The notes beneath the pieces were generated by a model. The model was not told the DNA's origin. It saw nothing but the letters and a program-made list of their open reading frames with translations, and did not search any database. From contig REDR01000123.1 in the NCBI GenBank assembly GCA_007693385.1, positions 186,001 to 250,000 of the forward strand: DNA of 64,000 nucleotides, given 5' to 3'. Position 1 is the first letter of the stretch; the number at the start of each line of letters is the position of its first letter. Shown here piece by piece: positions 33,505 to 42,139 of the stretch. The translations under genes and the position numbers were made by a program. The stretch is from Anaerolineaceae bacterium. GTDB taxonomy: Bacteria > Chloroflexota > Anaerolineae > Aggregatilineales > Phototrophicaceae.

Positions 33505-35658
33505 ATGAGTGCTACATCCGTGCCTAAACCGAGTAATGCCGGAGCGAGACAGGCGGCGATTGCCAACACGCGGTTGAGCTTTGCGAACGTGCGTCGTGGG
33601 CCGGGTACCAACTATCAAGAAGTTGGTATCGTCCGCGATCAAGCGCTGGTGACTTACTACCCTGACAGCAATCAAAGCGGATGGGTGTGGGTCGAACAAT
33701 TGAATGTCGCGGGTTGGATTGCGACATCAGTCGTGACCTTCACGCATGTCGATGTCGAGCCACCGCAGAATTTTCCACCAACGCCTTATGATGGCAAGAT
33801 CGCCGTCTGGCATTGGAAAGGGCAGGCCATCCCAGAGACGACCATCGCGCAATTCATCAACAATATCAAGCGTGACGCGCCCAACGTCAAATCAATCTTC
33901 GTCAAGATTGGCGATGGTAGCGCGTGGCAAGGGCGATTTGATGAAGGCGACATGGCGATCAACGGGCCGCAAGACATCGCACGGTGGGTCGGCGCACTTG
34001 AGCATCATGGCCTTGAATTTCACGGCTGGATCGTCCTCAAGGGGCGCGATATTCAAGGCGAGGCAAACGTCATCACACAGGCGGCCAACGTGCCCGGCGT
34101 GAAGTCGATCATATTGGATGTTGAACCGTATCGCGGCTACTGGGAAGCCGGGCGCGAGCCGATAGCGCCACTCATGCGGATGGTGCGGGCGGGCGTGCCG
34201 CAGGGCTATCATATCGGCTTCTGTGTTGACCCGCGTCGCCTTCACTACAACAGCGTTTTTCCGGAGGAGTGGTTCCCGTTTGTCGATAGCGTGCACCCGA
34301 TGAGCTACTGGCATACATTCCGGCGCACCGTAGAGAGTACGTTGCAGGAGACGTATGAAGTGTGGGGTGGCTTCGGCAAGCCGATTATTCCGGTTCTACA
34401 GGGTGACGGCGCGTCCCTACAAGAACAACGCGAGGCGGTGGCGCTTTCTACCATCAAATATCGCTCACGCGGTGTCAGTTGGTGGCGCTATGGTGTTATT
34501 TCGCAGTGGGATGTGATTAACCTGCCGTTGAATATTGATACTGATGAAGACGACGCCGATAAACCAAGCGATAGTCCGTTACCGCCGAATACCACTATCG
34601 GCCACGAAGCGCTGATATTTGCTGACCGCGAAGGCTTCCGCAACGGGACATATACCGGCAAGCCGGAGTTCATCGACGGGCAGGGCAGTTACGGTTGGGA
34701 CTATCTGTATACGGCCACACAGCCCCGTCAGAGCAAAGTATGGGCGGAATGGTCTACCGCACTACCGGAGGACGGAAACTATCAGATTTCGGTATTCATC
34801 CCCTCACAACACGCGACGACACGACGCGCCCGCTATAAAATACACGGCATACGCGGCACGAATACCGAAGTTGTGGTGGACATCAACCAATCCATCCATC
34901 GCAATGAATGGGTGCCGTTAGGTGTATTCGATCTTGAGAAAAATCAGCCAAACGCTGGCAAGGTCTTTCTCAACGATGTTACGGGGGAAACAGACGCGGA
35001 AATCGCGTTCGATGCAGTGCGCTATCGTCAAATTGTGCGCGTAGATGCACCACCAGACGGCGGCGATAATTTCCCGCCGGGAATATTCGTCGCGGATGGC
35101 TACGACGCGCCGATTGGCACGCAGGCCGAGCGTGATGGCGCAATTCAAACGGCTGGCTGGTCGCGCTGGTTTGGCGACTGGCGAGACGCGACTGGCTTCG
35201 GACGCAACACAGTAGCGGTATACATCACCAGCGCCAACGCTTATCATACCGGCGTCGATCTTAATTGGAGTTGGGGTAACGCCGATTTGGGCAAGCCGGT
35301 CTATTCTCCAGCTAGCGGCATAGTCATCTTCACCGCTAATCTGAATGTGTGGGGTAACGTGACCGTCATCCGCCACGATCCGCTATTCAGGCCAGATGGC
35401 CCGATCTACTACTCGCGTTACGGTCACATGCAGAACGTCCGCGTGCGGGTCGGGGATCGTGTTCAGCGAGGGACACAAATAGGTGAAATCGGCACGGGGA
35501 ACGGGCGCTTTGTAGCGCACCTACACTATGATATCGTGCGGACAAGCATATTGGAAACCAATCCGGGCGACTGGCCGGGCATGAACCTTAGCCGTGTAGA
35601 ACGTGACTACGTTGACCCGAAGCAATTCACGGTAGATCATCGTCCCAAGAGTCGTTAA
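33505..35658 (+). CDS. Multidomain SH3b - TIM-barrel hydrolase-like - beta-sandwich - M23 peptidase protein
   Basis: 717 residues; ATG with AGGAG upstream. Residues about 20-85 are a bacterial SH3 domain (LSFANVRRGPGTNYQEVG). Residues about 96-345 look like a glycosidase-type TIM barrel (GKIAVWHWKG, IILDVEPYRGYW, VHPMSYWHT). Residues about 375-520 form a golvesin-C/carbohydrate-binding-like beta domain. An M23 (LytM) metallopeptidase ends it, with HTGVD near 582 and HLHYD near 671 as zinc ligands. The domains all point to peptidoglycan, yet no signal peptide or TM helix is visible at the N-terminus. Confidence 0.8.
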   Translation: MSATSVPKPSNAGARQAAIANTRLSFANVRRGPGTNYQEVGIVRDQALVTYYPDSNQSGWVWVEQLNVAGWIATSVVTFTHVDVEPPQNFPPTPYDGKIAVWHWKGQAIPETTIAQFINNIKRDAPNVKSIFVKIGDGSAWQGRFDEGDMAINGPQDIARWVGALEHHGLEFHGWIVLKGRDIQGEANVITQAANVPGVKSIILDVEPYRGYWEAGREPIAPLMRMVRAGVPQGYHIGFCVDPRRLHYNSVFPEEWFPFVDSVHPMSYWHTFRRTVESTLQETYEVWGGFGKPIIPVLQGDGASLQEQREAVALSTIKYRSRGVSWWRYGVISQWDVINLPLNIDTDEDDADKPSDSPLPPNTTIGHEALIFADREGFRNGTYTGKPEFIDGQGSYGWDYLYTATQPRQSKVWAEWSTALPEDGNYQISVFIPSQHATTRRARYKIHGIRGTNTEVVVDINQSIHRNEWVPLGVFDLEKNQPNAGKVFLNDVTGETDAEIAFDAVRYRQIVRVDAPPDGGDNFPPGIFVADGYDAPIGTQAERDGAIQTAGWSRWFGDWRDATGFGRNTVAVYITSANAYHTGVDLNWSWGNADLGKPVYSPASGIVIFTANLNVWGNVTVIRHDPLFRPDGPIYYSRYGHMQNVRVRVGDRVQRGTQIGEIGTGNGRFVAHLHYDIVRTSILETNPGDWPGMNLSRVERDYVDPKQFTVDHRPKSR

Positions 35659-35680
35659 ACTGATAGTTTGATGAGATGGT

Positions 35681-35726
35681 AAAAGGCTTTTCTCTGGCGT
35701 AAACGTCTAATGAGAAAAGCCTTTTA
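35681..35726. terminator. Bidirectional terminator between the M23 gene and the sufT-like gene
   Basis: A perfect 14-bp inverted repeat, AAAAGGCTTTTCTC (35681-35694) and GAGAAAAGCCTTTT (35712-35725). It serves the + gene ending at 35658 and the - gene ending at 35756. Confidence 0.82.
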
Positions 35727-35755
35727 TCTTGCGATCGGGGCAGGGCGGCGCTAAC

Positions 35756-36064
35756 TCAGAATAGCCCCCAGTCGTCGGCGGCGCCATCTTCCATCATGCT
35801 CGGGTCCCACATGCCCATACCCATCTCGATAGTGGTCGGGAGGTTGAGGAACTCTTGTGCGGTGCGGCGGGTCTGCTCCAGTAACTGCGGTGCATAAGGG
35901 CAGAATGGCGTCGTCATAATCATGGTGATGTGTGCGTTTTCTTCTTGAATGTCAATGTCGCGCACCAGACCAAGCTCGATAATGTTCATGCCGATTTCTG
36001 GGTCGATGACGGCACGTAATGCTTCACGGACGGCCTCTTCTCTGGTTTGTGCTGGATCACTCAT
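35756..36064 (-). CDS. MIP18/DUF59 family Fe-S assembly factor (SufT/PaaD-like)
   Basis: 102 residues of one DUF59 domain: ALRAVIDPEIGMNIIELGLV and TTPFCPYAPQLLEQ with a conserved Cys. Such proteins assist Fe-S cluster insertion (SufT, PaaD, eukaryotic CIA2). It diverges from sufCBD across a 274-bp promoter region, so it is very likely part of the same regulon. The same domain forms the N-terminus of the Mrp protein at 20740. The C-terminus (MGMWDPSMMED) is Met- and Asp-rich. Confidence 0.85.
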   Translation of the reverse strand: MSDPAQTREEAVREALRAVIDPEIGMNIIELGLVRDIDIQEENAHITMIMTTPFCPYAPQLLEQTRRTAQEFLNLPTTIEMGMGMWDPSMMEDGAADDWGLF

Positions 36065-36103
36065 GTTAATAATCCTCGTTGGCTGATTTACGTTTCAGTG
36101 CGG

Positions 36104-36133
36104 ATATTAGCACATCCTTGATTTAACTGTCAA
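36104..36133 (-). promoter_or_regulatory. Divergent promoter for the sufT-like gene
   Basis: On the minus strand, TTGACA (36133-36128), an 18-bp spacer and TAATAT (36109-36104), about 40 bp before the ATG at 36064. The -35 is a perfect consensus. Confidence 0.5.
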
Positions 36134-36147
36134 TTTTGTTGATCAAT

Positions 36148-36188
36148 ATGAGCGAAATTCCATGAGGCTTTGATGAGCTTTTGCTCAT
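36148..36188. promoter_or_regulatory. ATGAGC repeats upstream of the suf promoter, possible operator
   Basis: ATGAGC occurs directly at 36148-36153 and 36173-36178, and inverted (GCTCAT) at 36183-36188, the last two forming a hairpin with a TTTT loop. They sit between the two divergent promoters. A regulator site is a reasonable inference. The region 36065-36338 is A/T-rich and holds no gene. Confidence 0.4.
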
Positions 36189-36214
36189 ATTTTTTATAAC
36201 GCACATCATAAATA

Positions 36215-36243
36215 TTGACAGTGTTTGGGGGTATTGTTATACT
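36215..36243 (+). promoter_or_regulatory. Promoter of the sufCBD operon
   Basis: TTGACA (36215-36220), exactly 17 bp, TATACT (36238-36243): the best sigma70-type promoter in the window. The predicted transcript has a leader of about 90 nt before sufC. The -35 region ACTGTCAA/TTGACAGT forms an inverted repeat with the divergent -35 at 36126-36133. Confidence 0.75.
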
Positions 36244-36338
36244 GATGCCAGTTAACCTGTGGGTACAAAACAAAGTTAACTTCCATTAAAAAGCGATCTG
36301 TTCACAATCTATAACACAATGAGGAGGATGTTCACCTG

Positions 36339-37121
36339 ATGGGTGTGACACTAGAAATCCAGAACTTACATGCGAAGGTTGACGGCGAGGACATCAGCAT
36401 TCTTCGCGGTGTAAATTTGACCATCAAACAGGGTGAAGTTCATGCAATGATGGGGCCGAACGGTTCCGGCAAAAGCACACTAGCTAACGTGCTGATGGGC
36501 AACCCTGCCTACGAAATCACCGAAGGCGATATTCTGCTAGACGGTGAGAGTATTCTGGAAATGGAGCCGGATGAGCGTAGCCGTGCCGGTCTTTTTCTGG
36601 CATTCCAGTATCCGGTAGCGATTCCCGGAGTCACGGTGGCGAACTTCCTGCGTCACGCGATTAACGCTCGCATGAAGGAACAAGACCCCGAAAGCAAAGG
36701 TATCTCGATTCCAGCATTCCGCAAGATGATGATGGAAAAGATGGGCAAGTTAGAAATGGACTCCAGCTTCGCTGGTCGCTACCTGAATGACGGCTTTAGC
36801 GGTGGCGAGAAGAAACGCGCCGAAATTCTGCAGATGGCGGTACTTGAACCGGCCATCGCTATTCTGGACGAGACGGATAGCGGCCTCGACATTGACGCGC
36901 TCCGTATCGTAGCGGAAGGGGTGGCGATGCTCAAAGGGCCGAATCTCGGCACTCTGGTGATTACACACTATCAGCGCATCCTCAACTACATCAAGCCAGA
37001 CCACGTTCACATCATGTTTGGTGGCCGCGTTGCGGAAAGCGGCGGTGCTGAGCTGGCGTTGCGTCTGGAAGAGCAGGGCTACGATTGGGTGCGTGAGAAA
37101 TATGGTGAACCTGTAAGCTAA
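36339..37121 (+). CDS. sufC: Fe-S assembly ATPase SufC
   Basis: A 260-residue ABC-type ATPase of the SufBCD scaffold, cytoplasmic. Walker A is GPNGSGKST, signature FSGGEKKRAEILQ, Walker B AILDETDSGLD with the SufC-typical insertion after the Q-loop (LFLAFQYPVAIPGV). The AGGAGG-like site just upstream supports the start. It is the first gene of the operon and 33 bp ahead of sufB. Substrate: it drives conformational change in SufB-SufD for cluster assembly. Confidence 0.96.
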   Translation: MGVTLEIQNLHAKVDGEDISILRGVNLTIKQGEVHAMMGPNGSGKSTLANVLMGNPAYEITEGDILLDGESILEMEPDERSRAGLFLAFQYPVAIPGVTVANFLRHAINARMKEQDPESKGISIPAFRKMMMEKMGKLEMDSSFAGRYLNDGFSGGEKKRAEILQMAVLEPAIAILDETDSGLDIDALRIVAEGVAMLKGPNLGTLVITHYQRILNYIKPDHVHIMFGGRVAESGGAELALRLEEQGYDWVREKYGEPVS

Positions 37122-37154
37122 GTCGATTTTATTGAGAGAGGATTACGTAACGTT

Positions 37155-38609
37155 ATGGCCGAGTATATTCCCAGCGATAAGCAGTTAACGGAAGAAGAAA
37201 CCTCATTGCGCGACGTTCGCGCCAATTATGATAACACGTACGGGTTTCATGATGATGACGTGAAATATAGCTTCATCAGCAAGCCCGGCATCAATGCCGA
37301 AATGGTGCGTCAGATCAGCGAGATGAAGGGTGAGCCGGAGTGGATGACTGAGATCCGCTTACGTGCCTATGAGCATTTCGCCGAGCGCCAGACTCCACAA
37401 TGGGGCGGAGGCGGCCTACTCGATGAGATCGACTACGATAGCATTTTCTACTATGTCCGCGCCACCGATAAATCCGAGCGTGACTGGGACGATGTGCCGC
37501 CGGAGATCAAAGACACATTTGATCGTCTCGGTATCCCGGAGGCGGAAGCCAAGTTCTTGCAGGGCGTTTCCGCGCAGTATGACTCCGAGTCGGTATATCA
37601 CAACATTCGTAAAGACCTCGAAGATAAGGGCGTTATCTTCATGGATATGGATAACGCTTTGCGTGAGCATCCGGACATCGTGCGTGAATACTTCGGCACG
37701 ATCATCCCCCACAATGATAATAAGTTCGCCGCGCTGAATACCGCGGTCTGGTCGGGTGGTTCATTCATCTATGTGCCGCCGGGCGTCCATGTGGAGATGC
37801 CGCTACAGGCTTACTTCCGCATCAACACGCAGAACATGGGGCAGTTCGAGCGCACGCTCATCATCGTTGATGAAGACGCTTTCGTCCATTATGTTGAAGG
37901 CTGTACCGCGCCGACGTATAGCTCCGACAGCCTGCATAGCGCTGTGGTGGAGATTATCGTCAGGGAAGGTGGCCGTTGTCGCTATACCACCATCCAGAAC
38001 TGGTCGAACAACGTCTACAATCTGGTGACGAAGCGGGCGGTGGCTGATAAAAACGCCACGATGGAATGGGTGGACGCTAATCTCGGTAGTAAGCTGACCA
38101 TGAAATATCCGGCGGTCATCTTGCGTGGTGAAGGTGCTCATGGTGAGGTGCTGTCTATCGCGTTTGCCGGCAAAGGTCAGCATCAGGACGCTGGCGCCAA
38201 GATCACCCATCTCGCGCCGAACACCACCAGCCAGATCATCAGCAAATCCATCAGCAAGGACGGCGGGCGTTCCAGCTATCGCGGCTTGCTGAAGATCGCG
38301 GAAGACGCGCCACATTGCAAGAGCAATGTCGTGTGTGATGCGCTGTTGCTAGACGATCAGAGCCGCTCCGACACATACCCGTACATCGAAGTTGACTCCA
38401 AAGATGTGACGATGGGACATGAAGCATCGGTCAGCAAGATTGGCGAGGATCAGCTATTTTATCTGATGAGTCGCGGCCTGAGTGAAGACGAGGCGAACGC
38501 GATGGTGGTCAATGGCTTCCTCGAACCGCTAGTCAAAGAATTACCGATGGAATATGCGCTAGAGATGAATCGCTTGCTACAGATTCAGCTCGAAGGCTCA
38601 ATCGGTTAA
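37155..38609 (+). CDS. sufB: Fe-S assembly scaffold SufB
   Basis: A 484-residue scaffold subunit where clusters form. The SufB hallmarks are visible: an N-terminal helical part, then the right-handed beta-helix with [20 protein letters not shown] and YVEGCTAP (a conserved Cys), [21 protein letters not shown] and the C-terminal [20 protein letters not shown]. Length is typical. It lies between sufC and sufD, with an intercistronic hairpin after it. Confidence 0.96.
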   Translation: MAEYIPSDKQLTEEETSLRDVRANYDNTYGFHDDDVKYSFISKPGINAEMVRQISEMKGEPEWMTEIRLRAYEHFAERQTPQWGGGGLLDEIDYDSIFYYVRATDKSERDWDDVPPEIKDTFDRLGIPEAEAKFLQGVSAQYDSESVYHNIRKDLEDKGVIFMDMDNALREHPDIVREYFGTIIPHNDNKFAALNTAVWSGGSFIYVPPGVHVEMPLQAYFRINTQNMGQFERTLIIVDEDAFVHYVEGCTAPTYSSDSLHSAVVEIIVREGGRCRYTTIQNWSNNVYNLVTKRAVADKNATMEWVDANLGSKLTMKYPAVILRGEGAHGEVLSIAFAGKGQHQDAGAKITHLAPNTTSQIISKSISKDGGRSSYRGLLKIAEDAPHCKSNVVCDALLLDDQSRSDTYPYIEVDSKDVTMGHEASVSKIGEDQLFYLMSRGLSEDEANAMVVNGFLEPLVKELPMEYALEMNRLLQIQLEGSIG

Positions 38610-38628
38610 TATAGAAGAGAAAAATATC

Positions 38629-38650
38629 GGGCGGCGGCCTGCCGTCGCCC
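38629..38650 (+). other. Intercistronic hairpin between sufB and sufD
   Basis: GGGCGGCGG (38629-38637), loop CCTG, CCGTCGCCC (38642-38650): 9 bp with one G-T pair. No T-run follows, so it is more likely an mRNA processing or stability element than a terminator. Confidence 0.6.
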
Positions 38651-38682
38651 ATATCCGATATAACAACAAAGGAGAAATATCT

Positions 38683-40023
38683 GTGGCCGTTGCAATCCGG
38701 CGCCGCAGTTCAGCGCCAACAGCCCCCAGCTATACGCTTGAGGATGTCAGGGCGCTGAGCGAGGCGCACAATGAACCCGACTGGCTCCGCACGGCACGCG
38801 AGTCCGCGTGGGAGCTATATGAAGATCTACCGATGCCGACGTTGCAAGACGAAGAATGGCGTCGTACCGATTACAGCCGCATTCGCTGGGATGAGGCCGA
38901 TAAGCTGGTTCAAGCGAACGGCGCGAAGGCTGATGTCGTACCGGAGGCCAACCGCGAGCCGCTAGTTGGCGAGGCCGAAGGCGGCACGATGATCTTCGTC
39001 GATGGCGGACTGGTTCATTACACGTTCTCGGAAGAACTGAAGTCACAAGGCATCATCTTCACTGATTTGCGGACTGCCGCCATCGAACATCCGGAACTGG
39101 TGCGCGAAAACATGATGATGAAGGCCGTCAAGCCAACCGACGGCAAATTCGCCGCGCTTCATGCCGCTATGTGGACGCACGGTGTTTTCCTGCATGTGCC
39201 GCGCAATCGCGCAATCGAGCAACCCTTCCATGTGGTCATGTACAACACCAGACCAGGCGCGACGATGGGGCATGTGCTGGCGGTGATCGAAGAGAACGCA
39301 CAGGCATTGATGCAGGTTGAGTATGCGTCGGCTTCTGCGGAACAACAATCGGTATATATCGGCGCGACAGAACTGCTGGTCGGTGAAGCCGCTAACTTCC
39401 GCTACGTGGCGATCCAAGACTGGAACCGCAATACATACGAGTTCAGCCACCAACGGGCGCGTGTCGGCAAAAATGCCACGTTAGACTGGATTAACGGCAC
39501 GATGGGTTCGCAATTGACCAAAGCCTATCTTGAGATGGAATTGGACGGGTACGGCTGTAATGCACGTATGAGTGCATTCTTCTTCGCCGACAAGGATCAA
39601 CATTTTGATCTGGATACACAGCAGAATCACAATGCTCCGCTCACCACATCCGATCTGTTGTTCAAGGGTGCGGCAAAAGATGTAGCGCGTACCGTCTGGC
39701 AGGGCATGATTAAGTCACTGCCGCAGATGCAGAAGATCGACGGTTTTCAGGCGTGCCGCAATCTGGTCTTGAGCGAAGATGCACGCATGGACGGCATCCC
39801 GGGTCTGGAGATCGAAGCTGACGATGTGATCTGTTCGCACGCGGCCACGTTCGGCACGCTGGAAGAAGAGCCTATTTTTTACCTGATGAGTCGCGGCATT
39901 TCCCGTCCTGAGGCTGAATTGATGGTGATTGAAGGCTTCTTCGACGAGTTACTAGACCGCATCCCATTTGAGCGCGTCCGCGAACGTCTGATGCAGTCCA
40001 TCGAAGCCAAGATTTTGAGTTAG
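38683..40023 (+). CDS. sufD: Fe-S assembly protein SufD
   Basis: 446 residues, GTG start with GGAG upstream (AAAGGAGAAA). Partner of SufB in the SufBC2D complex, needed for iron entry. The beta-helix core has KFAALHAAMWTHGVFLHVPRN, and HAATFGTLEEEPIFYLMSRG, close to the family's conserved His-containing C-terminal segment. Paralogous in layout to SufB. It ends 31 bp before a strong terminator that separates it from sufS. Confidence 0.94.
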   Translation: MAVAIRRRSSAPTAPSYTLEDVRALSEAHNEPDWLRTARESAWELYEDLPMPTLQDEEWRRTDYSRIRWDEADKLVQANGAKADVVPEANREPLVGEAEGGTMIFVDGGLVHYTFSEELKSQGIIFTDLRTAAIEHPELVRENMMMKAVKPTDGKFAALHAAMWTHGVFLHVPRNRAIEQPFHVVMYNTRPGATMGHVLAVIEENAQALMQVEYASASAEQQSVYIGATELLVGEAANFRYVAIQDWNRNTYEFSHQRARVGKNATLDWINGTMGSQLTKAYLEMELDGYGCNARMSAFFFADKDQHFDLDTQQNHNAPLTTSDLLFKGAAKDVARTVWQGMIKSLPQMQKIDGFQACRNLVLSEDARMDGIPGLEIEADDVICSHAATFGTLEEEPIFYLMSRGISRPEAELMVIEGFFDELLDRIPFERVRERLMQSIEAKILS

Positions 40024-40051
40024 CTTGAAATAGCTGTTAGACTTGAGAAAT

Positions 40052-40086
40052 AGGGCGCGTTGAGGATATGACTAACGCGCCTTTTT
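40052..40086 (+). terminator. Intrinsic terminator (attenuator) between sufD and sufS
   Basis: GGCGCGTT (40054-40061) pairs with AACGCGCC (40074-40081), stem extendable to about 10 bp, 12-nt loop, then TTTTT (40082-40086). It is 31 bp after the sufD stop and 20 bp before the sufS ATG. Transcription into sufS must read through it unless an unseen promoter exists. Confidence 0.8.
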
Positions 40087-40105
40087 GCTACCTGAGGAGG
40101 CTTAA

Positions 40106-41335
40106 ATGTCAAACTATGATGTAGATGCCATCCGCGCCGATTTCCCGATCCTGCATCAGGAACACAGCCCGGGTAAGCCGTTGATTTATCTCGACAACGG
40201 CGCTTCCAGTCAGCGTCCGGAAGCAGTTATCGAGAGCATGAACGACTATTATCGTCGCTATCATGCCAATGTGCATCGCGGCATCCATAAGCTAAGCGCG
40301 GAGGCGACAGACGCTTACGAACGGGTGCGCGGCAAGGTGCAACGCTTCATCAATGCTGAACGTGAACAAGAGATCGTATTTACCAGAGGCACGACAGAAG
40401 CGGTAAACCTCGTCATGCAGACGTGGGGGCGACAGAACATCGGCGCGGGTGATGTCATCATCGCTACCGTGATGGAGCATCACGCCAACATCGTCCCGTG
40501 GCAGATGCTAGCGGCGGAGAAAGGTTGCACCATTCGCTATCTGTCAGTCCTGGATGATGGTTCGCTGAACATGGCGCAGTTGGATGAATGGCTGGCAACC
40601 GAATCCGTGAAGCTGGTGACGGTGATCCATACCTCCAACACGCTAGGCACGATTAATCCGGTCGCGGAGATAACACGTAAAGCGCACGATTCCGGCGCGC
40701 TGATTCTGGTTGACGCCGCGCAGAGTGTTCCCCACATGCCGGTTGATGTGCAGAGCCTAAACATTGATTTTCTGGTATTCAGTGGGCATAAGATGTGCGG
40801 GCCAACGGGTGTTGGGGTTCTATACGCGAAATACGATCTGCTGGAAGCGATGCCGCCTTTCATGGGTGGTGGCGACATGATCGAGCGCGTCACACTGGAA
40901 GGTAGCACATGGAACGAAGTGCCGCATAAATTTGAAGCGGGTACACCGTCTATTGCTGAAGTTATTGGACTAGGCGCGGCGGTTGACTATCTGGAACACA
41001 TCGGCATGACGAGCATCCACGAGCATGAATTACAGATTGTGAATTATGCTTACGGGCAAATCAGCCAGATGGACGGTGTGCAGGTCTATGGCGGCGCGGA
41101 TCGCGGCGGGTTAATCTCGTTTAACATCAATGGTTTGCACGCGCATGACGTGGCGCAAATTCTGGATAGTGAAGGGGTTGCCGTGCGTTCCGGCCATCAC
41201 TGCACCCAGCCCTTGCATGATGCGCTGGGGATTTCTGCGTCGGCGCGGGCGAGCTTTTACCTGTATAATACCCGCGAAGAAGTTGACGTGTGGCTTTCCG
41301 CCGTAGAGAAGGCGCGTCGCGTGTTTGCGAGGTGA
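40106..41335 (+). CDS. sufS: Cysteine desulfurase SufS
   Basis: A 409-residue PLP enzyme that releases sulfur from cysteine as a persulfide. PLP Lys229 is in FSGHKMCGPTG. The active-site Cys366 is in RSGHHCTQPLH, the group II (SufS/CsdA) pattern. The N-terminus has the typical PLIYLDNGASSQRP, and FEAGTPSIAEVIGLGAA fits too. The ATG follows GAGGAGG. It is 5 bp ahead of sufE. It receives desulfurase-stimulating contact from SufE. Confidence 0.96.
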   Translation: MSNYDVDAIRADFPILHQEHSPGKPLIYLDNGASSQRPEAVIESMNDYYRRYHANVHRGIHKLSAEATDAYERVRGKVQRFINAEREQEIVFTRGTTEAVNLVMQTWGRQNIGAGDVIIATVMEHHANIVPWQMLAAEKGCTIRYLSVLDDGSLNMAQLDEWLATESVKLVTVIHTSNTLGTINPVAEITRKAHDSGALILVDAAQSVPHMPVDVQSLNIDFLVFSGHKMCGPTGVGVLYAKYDLLEAMPPFMGGGDMIERVTLEGSTWNEVPHKFEAGTPSIAEVIGLGAAVDYLEHIGMTSIHEHELQIVNYAYGQISQMDGVQVYGGADRGGLISFNINGLHAHDVAQILDSEGVAVRSGHHCTQPLHDALGISASARASFYLYNTREEVDVWLSAVEKARRVFAR

Positions 41336-41340
41336 TAACG

Positions 41341-41808
41341 ATGGACGAACGTTTACAAGAGACAAAATCATTTCTAGACGAGGTGCAGGAATTATTCGCA
41401 TTTCTGGATAACCGCATGGACAAGTTGCAGACGCTATCCGAATATGGCGATGAACTAGCACCAATGGACGATGAATTGCGCCGTCAGGAATATCTGGTGC
41501 CCGGTTGTGCCTCAGCGACGTATGTCATCCTGCAAGTTGATGATGCAGAACGGGCGCACTTCATCACCGACTCCGAGTCGTTGATGTCCAAGGGGTATCT
41601 GTATATTTTGACGCGGGCATTGGATGGTTGTACGGTGGAGCAGATCGCCAAAGACGCCGAACCGATTGTGATGGGCTTCGCGCAGGGTGCGGAAGTCAGC
41701 AGACTGGGCACGACACAATCGCGGGCGAATGCTTTTGTCAACATCTACAACTTCATGCGTCGTCAGGCGATAGCTTATCTAGCGCAATTGAATCAAGAGA
41801 GAGAATAG
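41341..41808 (+). CDS. sufE: Sulfur acceptor protein SufE
   Basis: 155 residues. YLVPGCASATYVIL contains the acceptor Cys56, which takes persulfide from SufS and hands it to SufB. The family-typical LQTLSEYGDELAPMDDELRR precedes it. The start at 41341 is six bases after the sufS stop; longer frames overlap sufS. It is one base before the Rieske gene. SufU-type zinc ligands are absent, so SufE rather than SufU. Confidence 0.92.
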   Translation: MDERLQETKSFLDEVQELFAFLDNRMDKLQTLSEYGDELAPMDDELRRQEYLVPGCASATYVILQVDDAERAHFITDSESLMSKGYLYILTRALDGCTVEQIAKDAEPIVMGFAQGAEVSRLGTTQSRANAFVNIYNFMRRQAIAYLAQLNQERE

Positions 41809-41809
41809 C

Positions 41810-42139
41810 ATGTCGGATTTTATCACCATCGGTACTCTCGATGAACTATCGCCGGGCGGAGAACCTATCGTCGTAGACATTAATCGGCGCTGGGTAGCGG
41901 TCTATAACATAGACGGCAATTACTACGCCATTGAGGATCGCTGTACACACGATGACGGCCCGCTAGCAGAAGGCGAGTTGAATGGTTGCATTGTCACATG
42001 TCCGCGTCATGGGGCGCGGTTCGATGTGACCAGTGGCGAAGCATTATCCGGCCCGGCTGGGACGATTAATGTGCCCACTTACGATGTGCGCGTCGTTGGC
42101 GATGAAATACAGATCAGTACAAAGCGCAAGACATCATGA
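41810..42139 (+). CDS. Rieske-type [2Fe-2S] ferredoxin
   Basis: 109 residues with the two Rieske pairs: RCTHDDGPL (Cys-x-His) and CPRHGARFD (Cys-x-x-His). It resembles the small ferredoxin subunit of non-heme iron oxygenases. It lies one base after sufE and overlaps the phosphodiesterase by 4 bp (ATGA). A role as electron donor to Suf assembly has been suggested for such genes in suf operons by context only; no reductase or oxygenase is nearby. Confidence 0.9.
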   Translation: MSDFITIGTLDELSPGGEPIVVDINRRWVAVYNIDGNYYAIEDRCTHDDGPLAEGELNGCIVTCPRHGARFDVTSGEALSGPAGTINVPTYDVRVVGDEIQISTKRKTS

